DNA of 64,000 bases from Saccharomycopsis phalli (Eukaryota > Ascomycota > Saccharomycetes > Ascoideales > Saccharomycopsidaceae). Below, one piece after another: positions 49,976-60,312 of the stretch. The position numbers were made by a program, and so were the translations under genes. The first letter of the stretch is position 1; each line of letters begins with the position of its first letter. The notes under the pieces are model-generated. The model worked only from the letters and a program-made list of their open reading frames with translations. It did not search any database and was not told where the DNA came from. The stretch is taken from positions 1 through 64,000 of the forward strand of contig CP073215.1 of the NCBI GenBank assembly GCA_020342235.1. The letters are read 5' to 3'.

Positions 49976-50760
49976 TACACTTGATCGGGGCTGTAGTGTG
50001 GAAGGGGGTGGTGTGGTTGGAGTGGGTTATGTGTGAGCAATGTTGGAGGTATTGTTTTGGTATATGATATATTGTTATGTTATATATAGTGATGTATAAT
50101 GTATAATAGTATATAATATATGTTGGAATATATTAACCTTGGTATTGTATATATTACTGGTATACATGTTGAGTAGATTTGGCAGTTTTGAATGTGGTGG
50201 GTATGGGTATAAGTAGGTATAGTAGGGTATAAGTAGGTATAGTAGGGTATAAGGTATAGTAGGGTATAAGTAGGTATAGGTGGGGAATAAGTAGTGTATG
50301 AAATAAAGTATCAAGTAAATGTGGTAAATTGTGTAATATATTGTCAATTGGTATATATTGTCAATTGGTATATATTGTCAATTGGTATATATTGTCAATT
50401 GGTATATATTGTCAATTGGTATATATTGTCAATTGGTATATATTGTCAATTGGTATATATTGTCAATTGGTATATATTATCAATTGAGTAGTATATAAAA
50501 AGCAAATGTGATGTATAGTCTGTATGTATAATCAGTAGTATAGCAATATGCACAACAATATGTACAACGATATTTATAACAATATGTATAATATGTATTG
50601 TAACCTAAGCAATTGTATAGCCGTACATCCCACACCACTGCACCACGTGCCAATGTAAATCCATACTCTTTCAGATCTACCTTGCTATCTAACCACTTTA
50701 CATCTCACACCTCACATCACACCTCACTACTCCCCTCAGTCTCAATTATCACTCCACTCC
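49976..50760. repeat. AT-rich intergenic region with 17-bp minisatellite
   Basis: 50342-50477 holds eight perfect copies of TGTCAATTGGTATATAT plus a degenerate ninth. Upstream, 50200-50290 has GTATAAGTAGGTATAGTAGG units. No gene; it includes the IKS1 promoter. Confidence 0.85.
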
Positions 50761-52812
50761 ATGTCCCTCGTGGTATACGACGACCCCAAACTAAACATCA
50801 TCCTCCATGACCCAACCAGGGACCTTGTCGTGGTCCACGACAAGAGCAGCAACAGCTTCCAGCTAATCAATACCAGCACTCTTGCCCAGGAGGAATCCCT
50901 GGGGGTATGCCCCCATTGCGGATCGCCGATGCGACAACGACGCGAGTCCAATGTGTTCAACAACAAGTATAACCGCAACACCAAGTACGTCAATGACAAT
51001 TACTTCAAGCTTCTTGCCGAAGGAATGTCGGTAGATCTGCAGGACAGCCACTACGCATCGATCCCCGAGTCGCTCTTCACCCCCAACTACTTTGCAAAGT
51101 TCTTCAAGACCATCAAGTTGCTTGGCAAGGGCTCCTCGGGATACGTCTACAAAGTCGAGCACTTTATCAACAATTTTTCGCTCGGCTACTTTGCCGTCAA
51201 GAAAATCCCCATTGGCAACGATACTCTGGGCCTCGACAAGATTCTCAAGGAGGTCGAGTTGTTTTGTCTCTTGAGCACCTGTAACCACAATCTCGTGAAA
51301 TACAACCACGTGTGGCTTGAAATCAGCCAGATGAGCGACTTTGGGCCGCCTGTGCCCTGTGCATTTATTCTCACTGAGTACTGTGACGGGGGAAATTTGC
51401 AGGACTTGATTGATGCTCCTGGACTGCTGGTGCCTGGAAAGGTGCAGTCTAAGAAGCTGCAATCGAGAAAGCTGCAACTCAAGCAAAAGCTCCAAAGAGA
51501 AAGGGCCCAAAGAGAGAGAGAAAGAGAAAGCGAAAATATCACCGCTACAGTGCCTACGCTATCGTACATTGAAATCCTCAAATACTTCAAGGACATTGTA
51601 TCGGGTGTCCATGAGTTGCACTTGAACCACATCATCCATCGTGACTTGAAACCGTCCAACTGTCTCGTCTCCACCCGCTATGAGTCACTGGACTTGAATT
51701 TGTCCGCCCCCAATAGCCAAAAGTACCGGGCCTACTCGATGTTGCCCAGCATCCTCATCTCGGACTTTGGCGAAAGCCAGTTTGAGGGCATCAAACGCAC
51801 CTCCACAGGGTCCACCGGAACTTTGGAGTACCTTGCTCCAGAACTTCTCTGCCGAAACACCAACGACTCCTTGTACGACTTCACAAAACACTCGGACATA
51901 TTCGGTCTCGGCATGATCTTGTTTGTCATGTGCTTTGGCCAGTTGCCCTATGGGCCGTCCAGCGATGCCGACGTCGATTACTCGGGTCTCAAAGCCTCCA
52001 TCACCGGCTTCAACATCGACTCCTTCTTCCAGTCGGCCCAGTTCAAACGGCACTTCTACCGTCCAGACTTGCCCCGTGAGTTGTACCAGTTGATGGCCAG
52101 TATGTTGGACATTGATGCCAGCAAGCGGGTGTTGACTCCTGAGATTCTCAAGTGTATGCAAGATTTGGTTTCCAGGGAGCTTGAGGAGACTGTCACTGAT
52201 TTGGTTCTTGTGGAAACAAATGGCGGGTCTTTGCATGATAGTCAAGAGGACGTGGCTGGGAGAATGGGCAATGATGGTGGATTGGAGAATATTCTTAGTC
52301 CAGTACTGGTGAAAAACAGGCTGATAAATGGCCAGATGAACAGACTGATGGATGACCGGATAAACAGACTGATGGATGACCAGATGACCAGACTGATGGA
52401 TGGCCAGATGGACAGACTGATGGATATCCAGATGGACAGACTGACGGAAAATCTGATGAATCAAATCCTGAAAAATGTCTTGTTCAACGAAATCTCCTTC
52501 AAGTCAGACAAATCCTTGCTCGCTGAGCCTTTGCCGGAAAACAAACTATTGCAGGCTTCAAATACACACCTCAAAACCTCGGGTCGCAGTCTCTGGCTTT
52601 ACAAGGCAGTTCTTGTATTGGTGCAGCTCAAGGTCATTCTGTGGTTGGTAGAGCATTACTACACCGAGCCAGTCCTTGTGTATGATCTCAAATTGTTGCT
52701 GGCCAACTTTCTTGTCCTTGGAATGACTCTTGCTTTGGATACCACCGTCGGAGGAGTACTAGTATGTTCTCTTGTGGTATTCGAAGGCATATGGTATGTA
52801 TATGGTAGATGA
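50761..52812 (+). CDS. IKS1: Iks1-type protein kinase with C-terminal membrane segments
   Basis: 683 residues. The N-terminal 'CPHCGSPMRQRRES' zinc-ribbon-like motif and 'SVDLQDSHYASIPESLF' block are typical of Iks1. Kinase domain at about 113-475: 'LLGKGSSGYVYKVEH', 'YFAVKKIPIG', 'HIIHRDLKPSNCL', 'ILISDFGESQFEG', 'GTLEYLAPELL', with a charged coil insert ('KKLQSRKLQLKQKLQRERAQ'). Residues about 525-565 are repeats of 'MDDRINRLMDDQMTRLMDGQ'. Two or three hydrophobic helices end the protein ('AVLVLVQLKVILWLVEHYY', 'LLLANFLVLGMTLALDTTVG', 'GVLVCSLVVFEGIWYV'), as in the baker's yeast protein. Substrates are poorly known even there. Confidence 0.88.
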   Translation: MSLVVYDDPKLNIILHDPTRDLVVVHDKSSNSFQLINTSTLAQEESLGVCPHCGSPMRQRRESNVFNNKYNRNTKYVNDNYFKLLAEGMSVDLQDSHYASIPESLFTPNYFAKFFKTIKLLGKGSSGYVYKVEHFINNFSLGYFAVKKIPIGNDTLGLDKILKEVELFCLLSTCNHNLVKYNHVWLEISQMSDFGPPVPCAFILTEYCDGGNLQDLIDAPGLLVPGKVQSKKLQSRKLQLKQKLQRERAQRERERESENITATVPTLSYIEILKYFKDIVSGVHELHLNHIIHRDLKPSNCLVSTRYESLDLNLSAPNSQKYRAYSMLPSILISDFGESQFEGIKRTSTGSTGTLEYLAPELLCRNTNDSLYDFTKHSDIFGLGMILFVMCFGQLPYGPSSDADVDYSGLKASITGFNIDSFFQSAQFKRHFYRPDLPRELYQLMASMLDIDASKRVLTPEILKCMQDLVSRELEETVTDLVLVETNGGSLHDSQEDVAGRMGNDGGLENILSPVLVKNRLINGQMNRLMDDRINRLMDDQMTRLMDGQMDRLMDIQMDRLTENLMNQILKNVLFNEISFKSDKSLLAEPLPENKLLQASNTHLKTSGRSLWLYKAVLVLVQLKVILWLVEHYYTEPVLVYDLKLLLANFLVLGMTLALDTTVGGVLVCSLVVFEGIWYVYGR

Positions 52813-53028
52813 ATTTATGATTAACATGACCTTGGCGTAGTATGTCGCTTGTTGGGTTTGTATGTGATTAATTATTAGTCCTGTACAATCAGTCTGTACA
52901 ATCAGTCTGTACGAGTTCTGGTTTATATACATCCCTCCATCCTACAGCTCGATATTTCCATCGTAAAACCTCATCCGATCACCAAGTAAACTGCACGACC
53001 CAAAACCCATGCCAATTTTCAAACCTCT
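52813..53028. other. Short convergent intergenic region
   Basis: Between the stops of IKS1 and the zinc-cluster gene. A doubled TACAATCAGTCTG at 52885-52910; nothing else. Confidence 0.4.
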
Positions 53029-55089
53029 CTAAATCCCCGGAAGCCCAAGAGACCCCAAGAAATCCTCAATGCCGGTATTTTCGTCAATCGAACCCAACTC
53101 ACGGCTCTGAGCATTCGCCATGACCTCCTTCAATCCATTTGGCGCATTCAAAAAGTTCAAGTCCATGACCTCATGGAGCCCCAAATCGTCTTCAAAGATG
53201 TTATCATCAATATCCAACACAGGAGGAAGCACAGCCTCATGCATACTGTGGCTCCGGAAAAGCCCAGGAACCTTTTGGATTTCGTGGGTCTGTGAGTTGG
53301 ACCGCTCGGTTTTGAAGCGCGAGTATTCGGAAATCGGCTTATCCAACCCAGACCCAGGACCAGCAACCTCCTGTGGCTCATCGTCGTTGAAGTCTATCAC
53401 CACTTCTTTGAACGGACTGTTAATCTTGAGGTTCTTGTTCACGGTATCTTCGACAATGACCTTCATGATCCCTTCAAGGGTATCTGCGGCATCGTTCTTC
53501 ACCTGGAGCATGGTAATTTTCTTGTAAACCTGAAATAACAAGTCTCGGCCCTGTGCCTGGTTCTCCACCGAAGACATGGTCCGACAGCCCTGGAGAATGA
53601 TCATCGAGGCGACAATCACCTGATCAAACAAATAGCTGGGCGAGCCCCGGATCAGGTAGTCGTGGAGCTGTAAAAACAGGCGGAGGATCTCAAACGAGTA
53701 CTTGATAGACGTCTGGAAACACACTTCAATGAGCCGGTTGAAGGCTCGGCCTTGGGCCTGATCGAGTCTGAGTCGCGGCTTGAGCATTGTCAATTTCACG
53801 TGGAGATCCGACGTGATGCGTGTGCTCACGTATACATAGTAGTAGTAGTACCCCATGATCAAGATCTTGGCACGATCCATCTGGATAAGTACCCGGTTCT
53901 CTTTCCTCCATCTTGAAAACTGAGCAAACTGGAGATACTCACCTGAGCTGGTGAGATAGGTATGGCCCCCTGCCGCAATATCCTTGATAATATCCACGGC
54001 AAAGTCGCGCTTTGAAATCAATTCAATGACCTCAAAAAGAAATCGAAGCTTGCTGGCAAGGATCCGGTCACCAACAAGAAGCAGGTTGAACTGGAGAATC
54101 AACTGAGAAAAGTTCAAGTAGTCGTTGGTGATAAACACTGCCCTGCCACCGTCAAGAGACGTCTGGATATAAATCACCAACAACAAGTTGTACACCCGAA
54201 GATGGTACAACTCATTGGCGTCACGTGCCTTGTTATACACGATGTGCATGTACATTCTGGAAAAGCTAAATGTGTGCATCACGTGATTGATAGCCGAGGA
54301 CGCCATGAGCCATTTGTTTGGCATAAACTGGTCCTTGTGGGCTTTCCTACTGATGTTAAAACTGCTAACATAGAGGAGTGCCTCGATATCGTGGTCGTTC
54401 AAGTTATCCTGGAGCAACGTGCCCCCGAGGATTTTGGTTGTCAAGTCAAACAAGTTCTTCTGTTCGGTCTCATAGTCTGATTTCTCGCTAATGCACATGC
54501 CGATAAGGACAAAAACTGCCAGAATAAACGGATGCTGCTTCACATATTCCGGATTGATCACCTTGATTCCCCCTGGAATGATCCACTCGTTGCACGTTCG
54601 TAAAAAGTCCCGGCTAAGTGCCTGGAATTCCTCTTGGTTCTGCGCAAATAACTGCTTAAACTCCCGTTTCGCGTTGTGGAGTGTCTTGTTAAACGGCTGG
54701 AAATTGTAGCTGTGTCTCTGGCTCGTAAGTGCCAGCGGAGAGCTCGCGGCATAAAAGTCAAGCATGAAATTCGCTCGTTGAATATTATCCACCACAATGT
54801 TGTTGGGAAACAACGTCTCTGCAGGAGGCGAATCGGACTCCTCGACTTCCTCCTCAACATCGAATTTGTTCACTAGCAACTTCACACACCGATATATCTC
54901 GTCTAGCTTCCCTTCCGACTTGGGTGTGCCATTCTTCTGAACATCCTCACCAATTCTACACACAATATTCCGAGACCGGCACAGGCTGCATCTATAGCCA
55001 GGAAACTCCTGCTCGCATCTTCCCTTGGACTGTCGGCAAGAATTACACGCGATTTTCCGACGTTTCAGCTTCTGTTCGTCTTCAGACAT
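53029..55089 (-). CDS. Zn2Cys6 transcription factor
   Basis: 686 residues from the ATG at 55089 ('MSEDEQKLKRRKIACNSC'); the frame is open nine codons further but only to a TTG. Cluster cysteines 15, 18, 25, 34, 37 and 44 ('CNSCRQSKGRCEQEFPGYRC'), with the unusual 8-residue middle loop 'EQEFPGYR'. Helical middle region about 180-470 ('KQHPFILAVFVLIGMCISEK', 'HDIEALLYVSSFN', 'SSAINHVMHTFSFSRMYM'). The acidic C-terminus ('DIDDNIFEDDLGLHEVMDLN', 'DENTGIEDFLGSLGLPGI') looks like an activation domain. It resembles the War1-like group in layout, but the orthologue is not recognised. Confidence 0.85.
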   Translation of the reverse strand: MSEDEQKLKRRKIACNSCRQSKGRCEQEFPGYRCSLCRSRNIVCRIGEDVQKNGTPKSEGKLDEIYRCVKLLVNKFDVEEEVEESDSPPAETLFPNNIVVDNIQRANFMLDFYAASSPLALTSQRHSYNFQPFNKTLHNAKREFKQLFAQNQEEFQALSRDFLRTCNEWIIPGGIKVINPEYVKQHPFILAVFVLIGMCISEKSDYETEQKNLFDLTTKILGGTLLQDNLNDHDIEALLYVSSFNISRKAHKDQFMPNKWLMASSAINHVMHTFSFSRMYMHIVYNKARDANELYHLRVYNLLLVIYIQTSLDGGRAVFITNDYLNFSQLILQFNLLLVGDRILASKLRFLFEVIELISKRDFAVDIIKDIAAGGHTYLTSSGEYLQFAQFSRWRKENRVLIQMDRAKILIMGYYYYYVYVSTRITSDLHVKLTMLKPRLRLDQAQGRAFNRLIEVCFQTSIKYSFEILRLFLQLHDYLIRGSPSYLFDQVIVASMIILQGCRTMSSVENQAQGRDLLFQVYKKITMLQVKNDAADTLEGIMKVIVEDTVNKNLKINSPFKEVVIDFNDDEPQEVAGPGSGLDKPISEYSRFKTERSNSQTHEIQKVPGLFRSHSMHEAVLPPVLDIDDNIFEDDLGLHEVMDLNFLNAPNGLKEVMANAQSRELGSIDENTGIEDFLGSLGLPGI

Positions 55090-56282
55090 GACAAAATCCC
55101 CAACGGTCGCCCGCAATATAATATGCGGGGCTGCTAACCCGCGTGCGTCATACTCACATCAGCTGCTGCGATTTGCTATACATGAGATTTTTAGACTCAA
55201 TTATATAAGCTCATGTTCGGTATGTAGAACGCAAACTTCATTACCTCACGTGGTGAATGTGCCATCATTTTACCTGTCATTAATTTTCCTGCCACTTATT
55301 CACCTGTCATTGATTTTCCTGCCATTAATTTTTTGTCGTCAAATTTACAAGTCAACATTTATGTTGTCAATTTACAAGCTCTCATAAGATATCTATTGTT
55401 TCATCAGGTCATTGTTTAGTCCAAATCATTGTTAGTCCAAGTCATCAATTGGTATTGTTCGTCTCATTACCCAGCTGACAATAGAAGTGCCTCAATCAGG
55501 TATTTCCCATCGTCAGAATCATTCAGTCATCAAAATCATTCATTCATCAGAATCGTTCATTCATCCATTCATTCATATTTTTCATACACAGCCACATTTC
55601 GTAGGATTTTATCACCAACTTTCGTCAACAGCCTTCTATAATGGCAAAAGGCAGGTCTCAGGTACCAAATCATAATTCCCACATTGTCCATTGTGAAAAT
55701 CAAGTGTCTACGCAATGAAAATATACTTTGCAAAGCATTCAGAAGTATCACGCTAAATACAGTCTTCGGAATTACTTTGCCGTGAAATTCCAAATTTAAA
55801 TATCGCGCCATCAAATAGAATATCTCATGCCCCCAATAAAATCATTGCCTCAAGCTGTCGAAACCACAGGATAAGGCTATTAAGACGAATGTTATACATG
55901 ACTTACGCTATGCAGTAGTTGATTGTACAAAGGGTCGGGCGAAATCCGTTTGATAAGCCCAGATACCATTGAAATCGATCCAAGTATATTTTCACTTGTA
56001 TCATGCAAAAATTCAATCAGAATTTTAAAATGTGAATATTAGCCATCATCAGCTGTCAAGATATCATAAATAATCCCCACTTCAGACAGATTACTATGCT
56101 ATTAGATGGATTTATTAGGATTCACCCCTAATATCAAAACAATTAATCTATAAGTGTTCCGCCTAGTGCTTTTTGAATATCCATCATTGGCAATTATTCA
56201 ACCATGGCACCATCCCATTGTCCAAATAATATTGCCTTTCCCACACAACAGACTGAATTCTCCTGATCTCCGTGCCCTTAGT
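55090..56282. other. AT-rich intergenic region, 1.2 kb
   Basis: Short repeats of CATTCATCAGAATC type at 55495-55575 and of TCATTAATTTTCCTGCC at about 55268-55330. No gene recognised. Confidence 0.4.
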
Positions 56283-58436
56283 CTACTTCCTTGTCTCTTC
56301 GGGTGTTCGAGTCATGTGGTTGACATATCCTTTTTTATAATAGTATGTATTGGTTCCTCGCTTTCCCTTTCTCAGATCCAATTTATTGGCCAGTTGCAGA
56401 ATAGCCAGTTGTTTCGACACCCGAAGTCCTCCGATCTTCCCCTCAAGCTCGTTAATGTTGATCTGCACAGGATACGACTTGTACTTCTTCTTTTTCCCCA
56501 GCTGATCCACCGAGTTTATTTCAAAAAGCGGCATCGTAGGAAGACTAACGCGGAACTCAATCGTAGACAGAGACTTGGCTCGCACAATGTTAGACTTTGT
56601 CTGGATTTCGCGTACAAACATAAAGTTGTTGGAAGACCTTTTGTAGAACGTCGACGAAAAACCCTCTGGATATTCTGAAAGCAGTTTTGTGATGACGTCA
56701 ATGACATTAACTGATAATTCCGGATTGCCTTCGCTGAGGCTAATGCCAATTAGTGATACCGGAATGTCGGTTGATGGATGGATGCTATCAGGGTAGTCTT
56801 CCAAGTTACACGATGAGACCACCAATTTTGGAGGGTGTGTTGGACGTCTCTGGCCCTGAAATATGCGACTAGGCGAGTTCCAGTTGATTGAGATTGGTTG
56901 GCTAAATGCAGCAGACTGGTTGATGAGCAAGGGGTAGTGTTGTTGTCTGTGAGGTTCCCACTGAAGTTTGGACTGTTTCTCAATGCTTAATGATCTAGGG
57001 TTTTGCGACTCGTCTTGAAGGTTTAAAAAAGGCTGCAGATTTTGGCCTGGTATGCTTTGTAAGAGTAAGTTTTGGGGTTGTAAACTCTGTGGCTGGTTCT
57101 GAAGTAAATTTTGGGGTTGTAAGCTGGGTTGTGAGTTGGGTTGTAAGCTGGGTTGTGAGTTGGGCTGTAAGCTGGGCTGTAAGTTGGGTTCTAAGTTGGG
57201 TTCTAAGCTATGTGGCTGGTTCTGATGAAGCAAGCTTTTAGGCAAGTCCAAGTTGTGGCCTGGTAAATCCTGAGCCACGGAGCACAGTATTGGATCTTTG
57301 GGGGTGCCTATTGCTGATTCAGGTTTCGATAGTTCAGAAATGCTCGCTAAAGAATGATCTACTGGTAGTTGTGCCATTTGACCTTGACCTATTTGTCGAG
57401 ATTGCTGCGGAATGATTTCTTGGACAAGTTGTGATTGGGATGGTGCAATATGTGTTGGTCGCATTTGGGACTGTCCAGATTGAGATGGCGCACTGTGGAT
57501 ATTTTGAAATTGACCATTGGCTTGTCCATTTTGGAGTTGGTTATTTTGGAGTTGGTTATTTTGGAGTTGTCCATTTTGAATTTGCCTATTTTGAATTTGC
57601 CCATTTTGAGTTTGCTCATTTTGAATTTGTCCATTAAGTTGTCCATTAAGTTGTCCATTAAGTTGTCCATTAAGTTGTCCATTAAGTTGTCCATTAAGTT
57701 GTCCATTAAGTTGTCCATTAAGCTGTCCATTAAGCTGTCCATTAAGTTGATGAACTTGTCCGTTGACTTGTGCATTTCCCAGCATCCCGTTGGCCATACA
57801 ATTAACCATTCTATTAACCATTCCGTTGGCCATTCCGCTGAAAATCTCATTCTCAGCATCCAAAAACGTCTCATTGAACCGTTCTGACATGGTCGGCCAG
57901 TCTGATGCCGCACCATAGTCTCCATTTTGGTGCTCCCTGTTGCTGTCAAGCGGCGAGTCGAACGAATCAACGGATTTATTCTTTTGTGCGTGTATTCCGT
58001 AGTTGTAGTCAAAGGAAAAGTTGTCTGGAAACTTGGTTTCCACCGGAGTGTTGACACTGGACAAATTCAAGTAGGTGATCTGATCACTGAGGCCAGATAG
58101 CTCCAAGCCCTGTGACTTGACCCGTTCACTGGAGGGCGAGGGGAAAAAGCGCGAGTGTAAATTGGAAGAGAGAACCGGTGTAGAGGAAGGTGTATGGCCT
58201 AAGCTCTTGGTCAGCATCCTTCTGAGACCCTCGGTACTATTGATATCCACATATGAGGAGATACGCCCGGACTCAAATGGCTGGAATACGGGTGTCGTCA
58301 AGCCACTGGACTGAGAGTTGCGAGCAGAGGTTTCAAACAACTCATGGCCCGAGATCTTGTGTGATTTGGACTCGTTTGCGGGATGATCAAGAAATTTCCT
58401 GACAAAGCTGTTGGGCTGCGAGAAGTAATTGGACAT
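56283..58436 (-). CDS. Gln/Asn-rich protein with conserved basic C-terminal domain
   Basis: 717 residues, not recognised. The N-terminus contains 'SYVDINSTEGLRRMLTKSLG'. Residues about 215-310 are (LNGQ)n and (QNGQ)n repeats and 375-460 are PNxQPSLQ-type repeats. Only the last 190 residues look folded: 'PKLVVSSCNLEDYPDSIHPS', 'IPVSLIGISLSEGNPELSVN', 'SSTFYKRSSNNFMFVREIQT', 'STIEFRVSLPTMPLFEINSV', then Lys-rich 'QLGKKKKYKSYPVQI' and 'KRGTNTYYYKKGYVNHMTRT'. A Q-rich body with a basic C-terminal module suggests a transcription regulator, possibly DNA-binding, but I cannot name the family. Confidence 0.7.
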   Translation of the reverse strand: MSNYFSQPNSFVRKFLDHPANESKSHKISGHELFETSARNSQSSGLTTPVFQPFESGRISSYVDINSTEGLRRMLTKSLGHTPSSTPVLSSNLHSRFFPSPSSERVKSQGLELSGLSDQITYLNLSSVNTPVETKFPDNFSFDYNYGIHAQKNKSVDSFDSPLDSNREHQNGDYGAASDWPTMSERFNETFLDAENEIFSGMANGMVNRMVNCMANGMLGNAQVNGQVHQLNGQLNGQLNGQLNGQLNGQLNGQLNGQLNGQLNGQLNGQIQNEQTQNGQIQNRQIQNGQLQNNQLQNNQLQNGQANGQFQNIHSAPSQSGQSQMRPTHIAPSQSQLVQEIIPQQSRQIGQGQMAQLPVDHSLASISELSKPESAIGTPKDPILCSVAQDLPGHNLDLPKSLLHQNQPHSLEPNLEPNLQPSLQPNSQPSLQPNSQPSLQPQNLLQNQPQSLQPQNLLLQSIPGQNLQPFLNLQDESQNPRSLSIEKQSKLQWEPHRQQHYPLLINQSAAFSQPISINWNSPSRIFQGQRRPTHPPKLVVSSCNLEDYPDSIHPSTDIPVSLIGISLSEGNPELSVNVIDVITKLLSEYPEGFSSTFYKRSSNNFMFVREIQTKSNIVRAKSLSTIEFRVSLPTMPLFEINSVDQLGKKKKYKSYPVQININELEGKIGGLRVSKQLAILQLANKLDLRKGKRGTNTYYYKKGYVNHMTRTPEETRK
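57632..57757. repeat. 12-bp in-gene minisatellite (LNGQ repeat)
   Basis: About ten units of AAGTTGTCCATT (plus strand) with rare AAGCTGTCCATT variants encode LNGQ in the Q/N-rich protein. Confidence 0.85.
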
Positions 58437-59431
58437 ATTCTCGTAGAATCTGGGTCAGGAAGTCGTTTTGTCGTGGTACTACTACCACTGTGGTATCTTG
58501 CAAATGAGTATCTTGTCTGTTTGCGGGTTTAGTTGCCTTTTTGTCTGCTAGCCTGAATATCTCTGCTTGGTTATCAGATCTTATCAGGCCTTATCCGATA
58601 TATTTATCTGGTTGTGTACTTATCCAGCTATAGCGTTTGTTTAATAATATATTTTGCAATCTACTTGTCTAGTCGGAAAAAATGTGCGGGTTCCTACGAC
58701 GCACCTGGGAGCAAGGAATATCCCATGGGGCAAGCATGAAAAAAATACCGATTATACTTGCTACAATACACGTACTATCGTAAAAAAAAAATTTTCAACT
58801 AGCAGTGGAGCAAAGCAGGTCCCACCGCAAAATGACCATTTTATTATTATCAGCCACTTTGTAGTGACTCATATACATTGCTCACAGACCCATGCATTTA
58901 TCATCTGTCAAACGGCATGGATCTGAGACTTTTTGGAGGCCTGTTAGTGCAATATAACCCACTTTCAACTGACTTCATGACGTCACTAGCGGCCTAACGT
59001 GTGTTGGGGCGTGGGAATGGACAGCAAATTCCAACAACCGGACCGGACCTCAGAGGTAAGACCTGTACATATGACCCGGACTTCTGCCTTTGGCTTTTCC
59101 GCACTGGTCCAATGACCAGAGGCTTTTGAAACGCAAAGCCTTCTAAAAAGGCCGTAGTTGTACTTTTTTTTTTCACGCTTATTCGATCTTACAAGTTCTA
59201 AAGAGCCAGAAGTTCCGAAGATCCAAGAAATCCGAAATTATGCATGGCTTCTAAAAGCCTCCCAGAGTACGCCGGCACGGTGTTAACTTTTGTTTATTGG
59301 CATTTCACCTTATACTTGGTCCTATTTACTTTAGTCCTCGGCACCATTTTGCTTGTTTCCTTTTATACTCTCCTCTCACTCTCCTCTCATTGTCTTCCCA
59401 TTCTCACATTACCTCATCTCACCCTCGTATC
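58437..59431. other. Intergenic region, 1 kb
   Basis: No gene or transposon recognised. Apparent plus-strand frames at 59244-59674 run into the antisense of the DUF4112 gene and are shadows or low-complexity pyrimidine stretches. Confidence 0.4.
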
Positions 59432-60147
59432 TCATTCCTCTCTTGCCCGCTTATCTTTCTTCGCTTCTTTTCCCCGCTTAATCACCTCGCCCACTTTACT
59501 CTCCACACCTTTCTCCCACTTCTTAACCCCTTCTGGGATATACTTCTCCACATCCTCAACAGTCAACCCATCAACTTTTGCACGCTTGCCCATGTTGACC
59601 TCTCCAACTTGCACCAAATGCTTCTCCAACACCAATACGTTTCTGGAATTCGCCCGGTAAAGCATCACAATTAGATCCCCAATAATCGGAATAAAACCCA
59701 ACGCAAAATCAAGGCAGATATTCAAGATCATCTTACCTTGCACGTCCAAAGGCAACCCTCCATCAACCTTCAAAGCAGTCTTGAACAAAAGTATAGAAAG
59801 AAACACATTGCAGATTGGACCCACAATTGGAACTATTCCAATCATATTAGCAAACCCCATCCTCATTCCAAAGAAGCTGAATGCAAGATCGAGCCGGTAC
59901 GCCCGACGCTTCACTTTCTCATACACCTTCACATCGTTTGTCGAAAGCCCTACCGGTGCCTTTTTCTTAACCTTTTTCGGCTTGGCAACAGCTTTTCCTC
60001 GCTTATCTAGCACGACCTCTTCATAGTATGGATCCTCAGTGCCAAATCGGTTAAGCCTAGTCTCATTGAAAATCTTTATTAGCAATTCACTTCCAATTAC
60101 GCTATACTCACTTTCCTGGTAACAAACTTCAAAATGTAGTTGCTCAT
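59432..60147 (-). CDS. DUF4112 membrane protein (one intron)
   Basis: Exons 60112-60147 and 59432-60073; 225 residues. Exon 1 gives 'MSNYILKFVTRK' and exon 2 continues 'IFNETRLNRFGTEDPYYEEV', reproducing the family start of a short hydrophobic/basic helix followed by the 'GTEDPYFE' box. Then a basic linker ('KPKKVKKKAPVGLS'), 'KVKRRAYRLDLAFSFFGMRM' and two hydrophobic segments: 'GFANMIGIVPIVGPICNVFL' and 'LDFALGFIPIIGDLIVMLYR', the two copies of the DUF4112 signature. Lys/Glu-rich tail. Probably an integral membrane protein; function unknown across fungi. Confidence 0.88.
60074..60111 (-). other. 38-bp intron in the DUF4112 gene
   Basis: On the minus strand: donor GTGAGT, branch-like TGCTAAT, acceptor AAAG, with AG two bases beyond CTAAT. 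Phase 0. A second AG 12 bases on (AATGAG) keeps the frame and would remove IFNE, so the acceptor is likely but not certain. Confidence 0.8.
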
Positions 60148-60221
60148 GTTGTATGATTAGCAATTTTCATAAATTGTCAGGTAGCAATGTTAAATTCCCC
60201 TGCATTTTAGAAGAAATGCAG

Positions 60222-60232
60222 CAAAAAAAAAA
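60222..60232 (-). terminator. Pol III terminator of tRNA-Val
   Basis: On the minus strand a run of about ten T begins roughly 10 nt after the tRNA 3' end. Confidence 0.7.
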
Positions 60233-60240
60233 GTAATCAT

Positions 60241-60312
60241 GACTCCTCCGAGGATCGAACTCGGGACCTTTTGCGTGTGAAGCAAACGCGTTAACCTCTA
60301 CGCCAAGGGGTC
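60241..60312 (-). tRNA. tRNA-Val (CAC)
   Basis: 72 nt without intron. Acceptor GACCCCT/AGGAGTC (one mismatch), D arm GCGT...ACGC, anticodon stem TTTGC/GCAAA around loop TTCACAC giving anticodon CAC, variable loop AGGTC, T arm CCGAG-TTCGATC-CTCGG. B-box GGTTCGATCC-like GAGTTCGATCC present. A T-run (upstream on plus as AAAAAAAAAG reversed) at 60220-60230 serves as Pol III terminator. Confidence 0.93.

Noticed and set aside
57389-58057. Frames with LMDN and KLSI repeats over the Q/N-rich gene
   Set aside because: Other-frame readings of the LNGQ minisatellite.
60241-60312. tRNA-Glu (TTC) reading of the tRNA
   Set aside because: TTC would need a nine-base anticodon loop; the seven-base loop TTCACAC gives CAC (Val).
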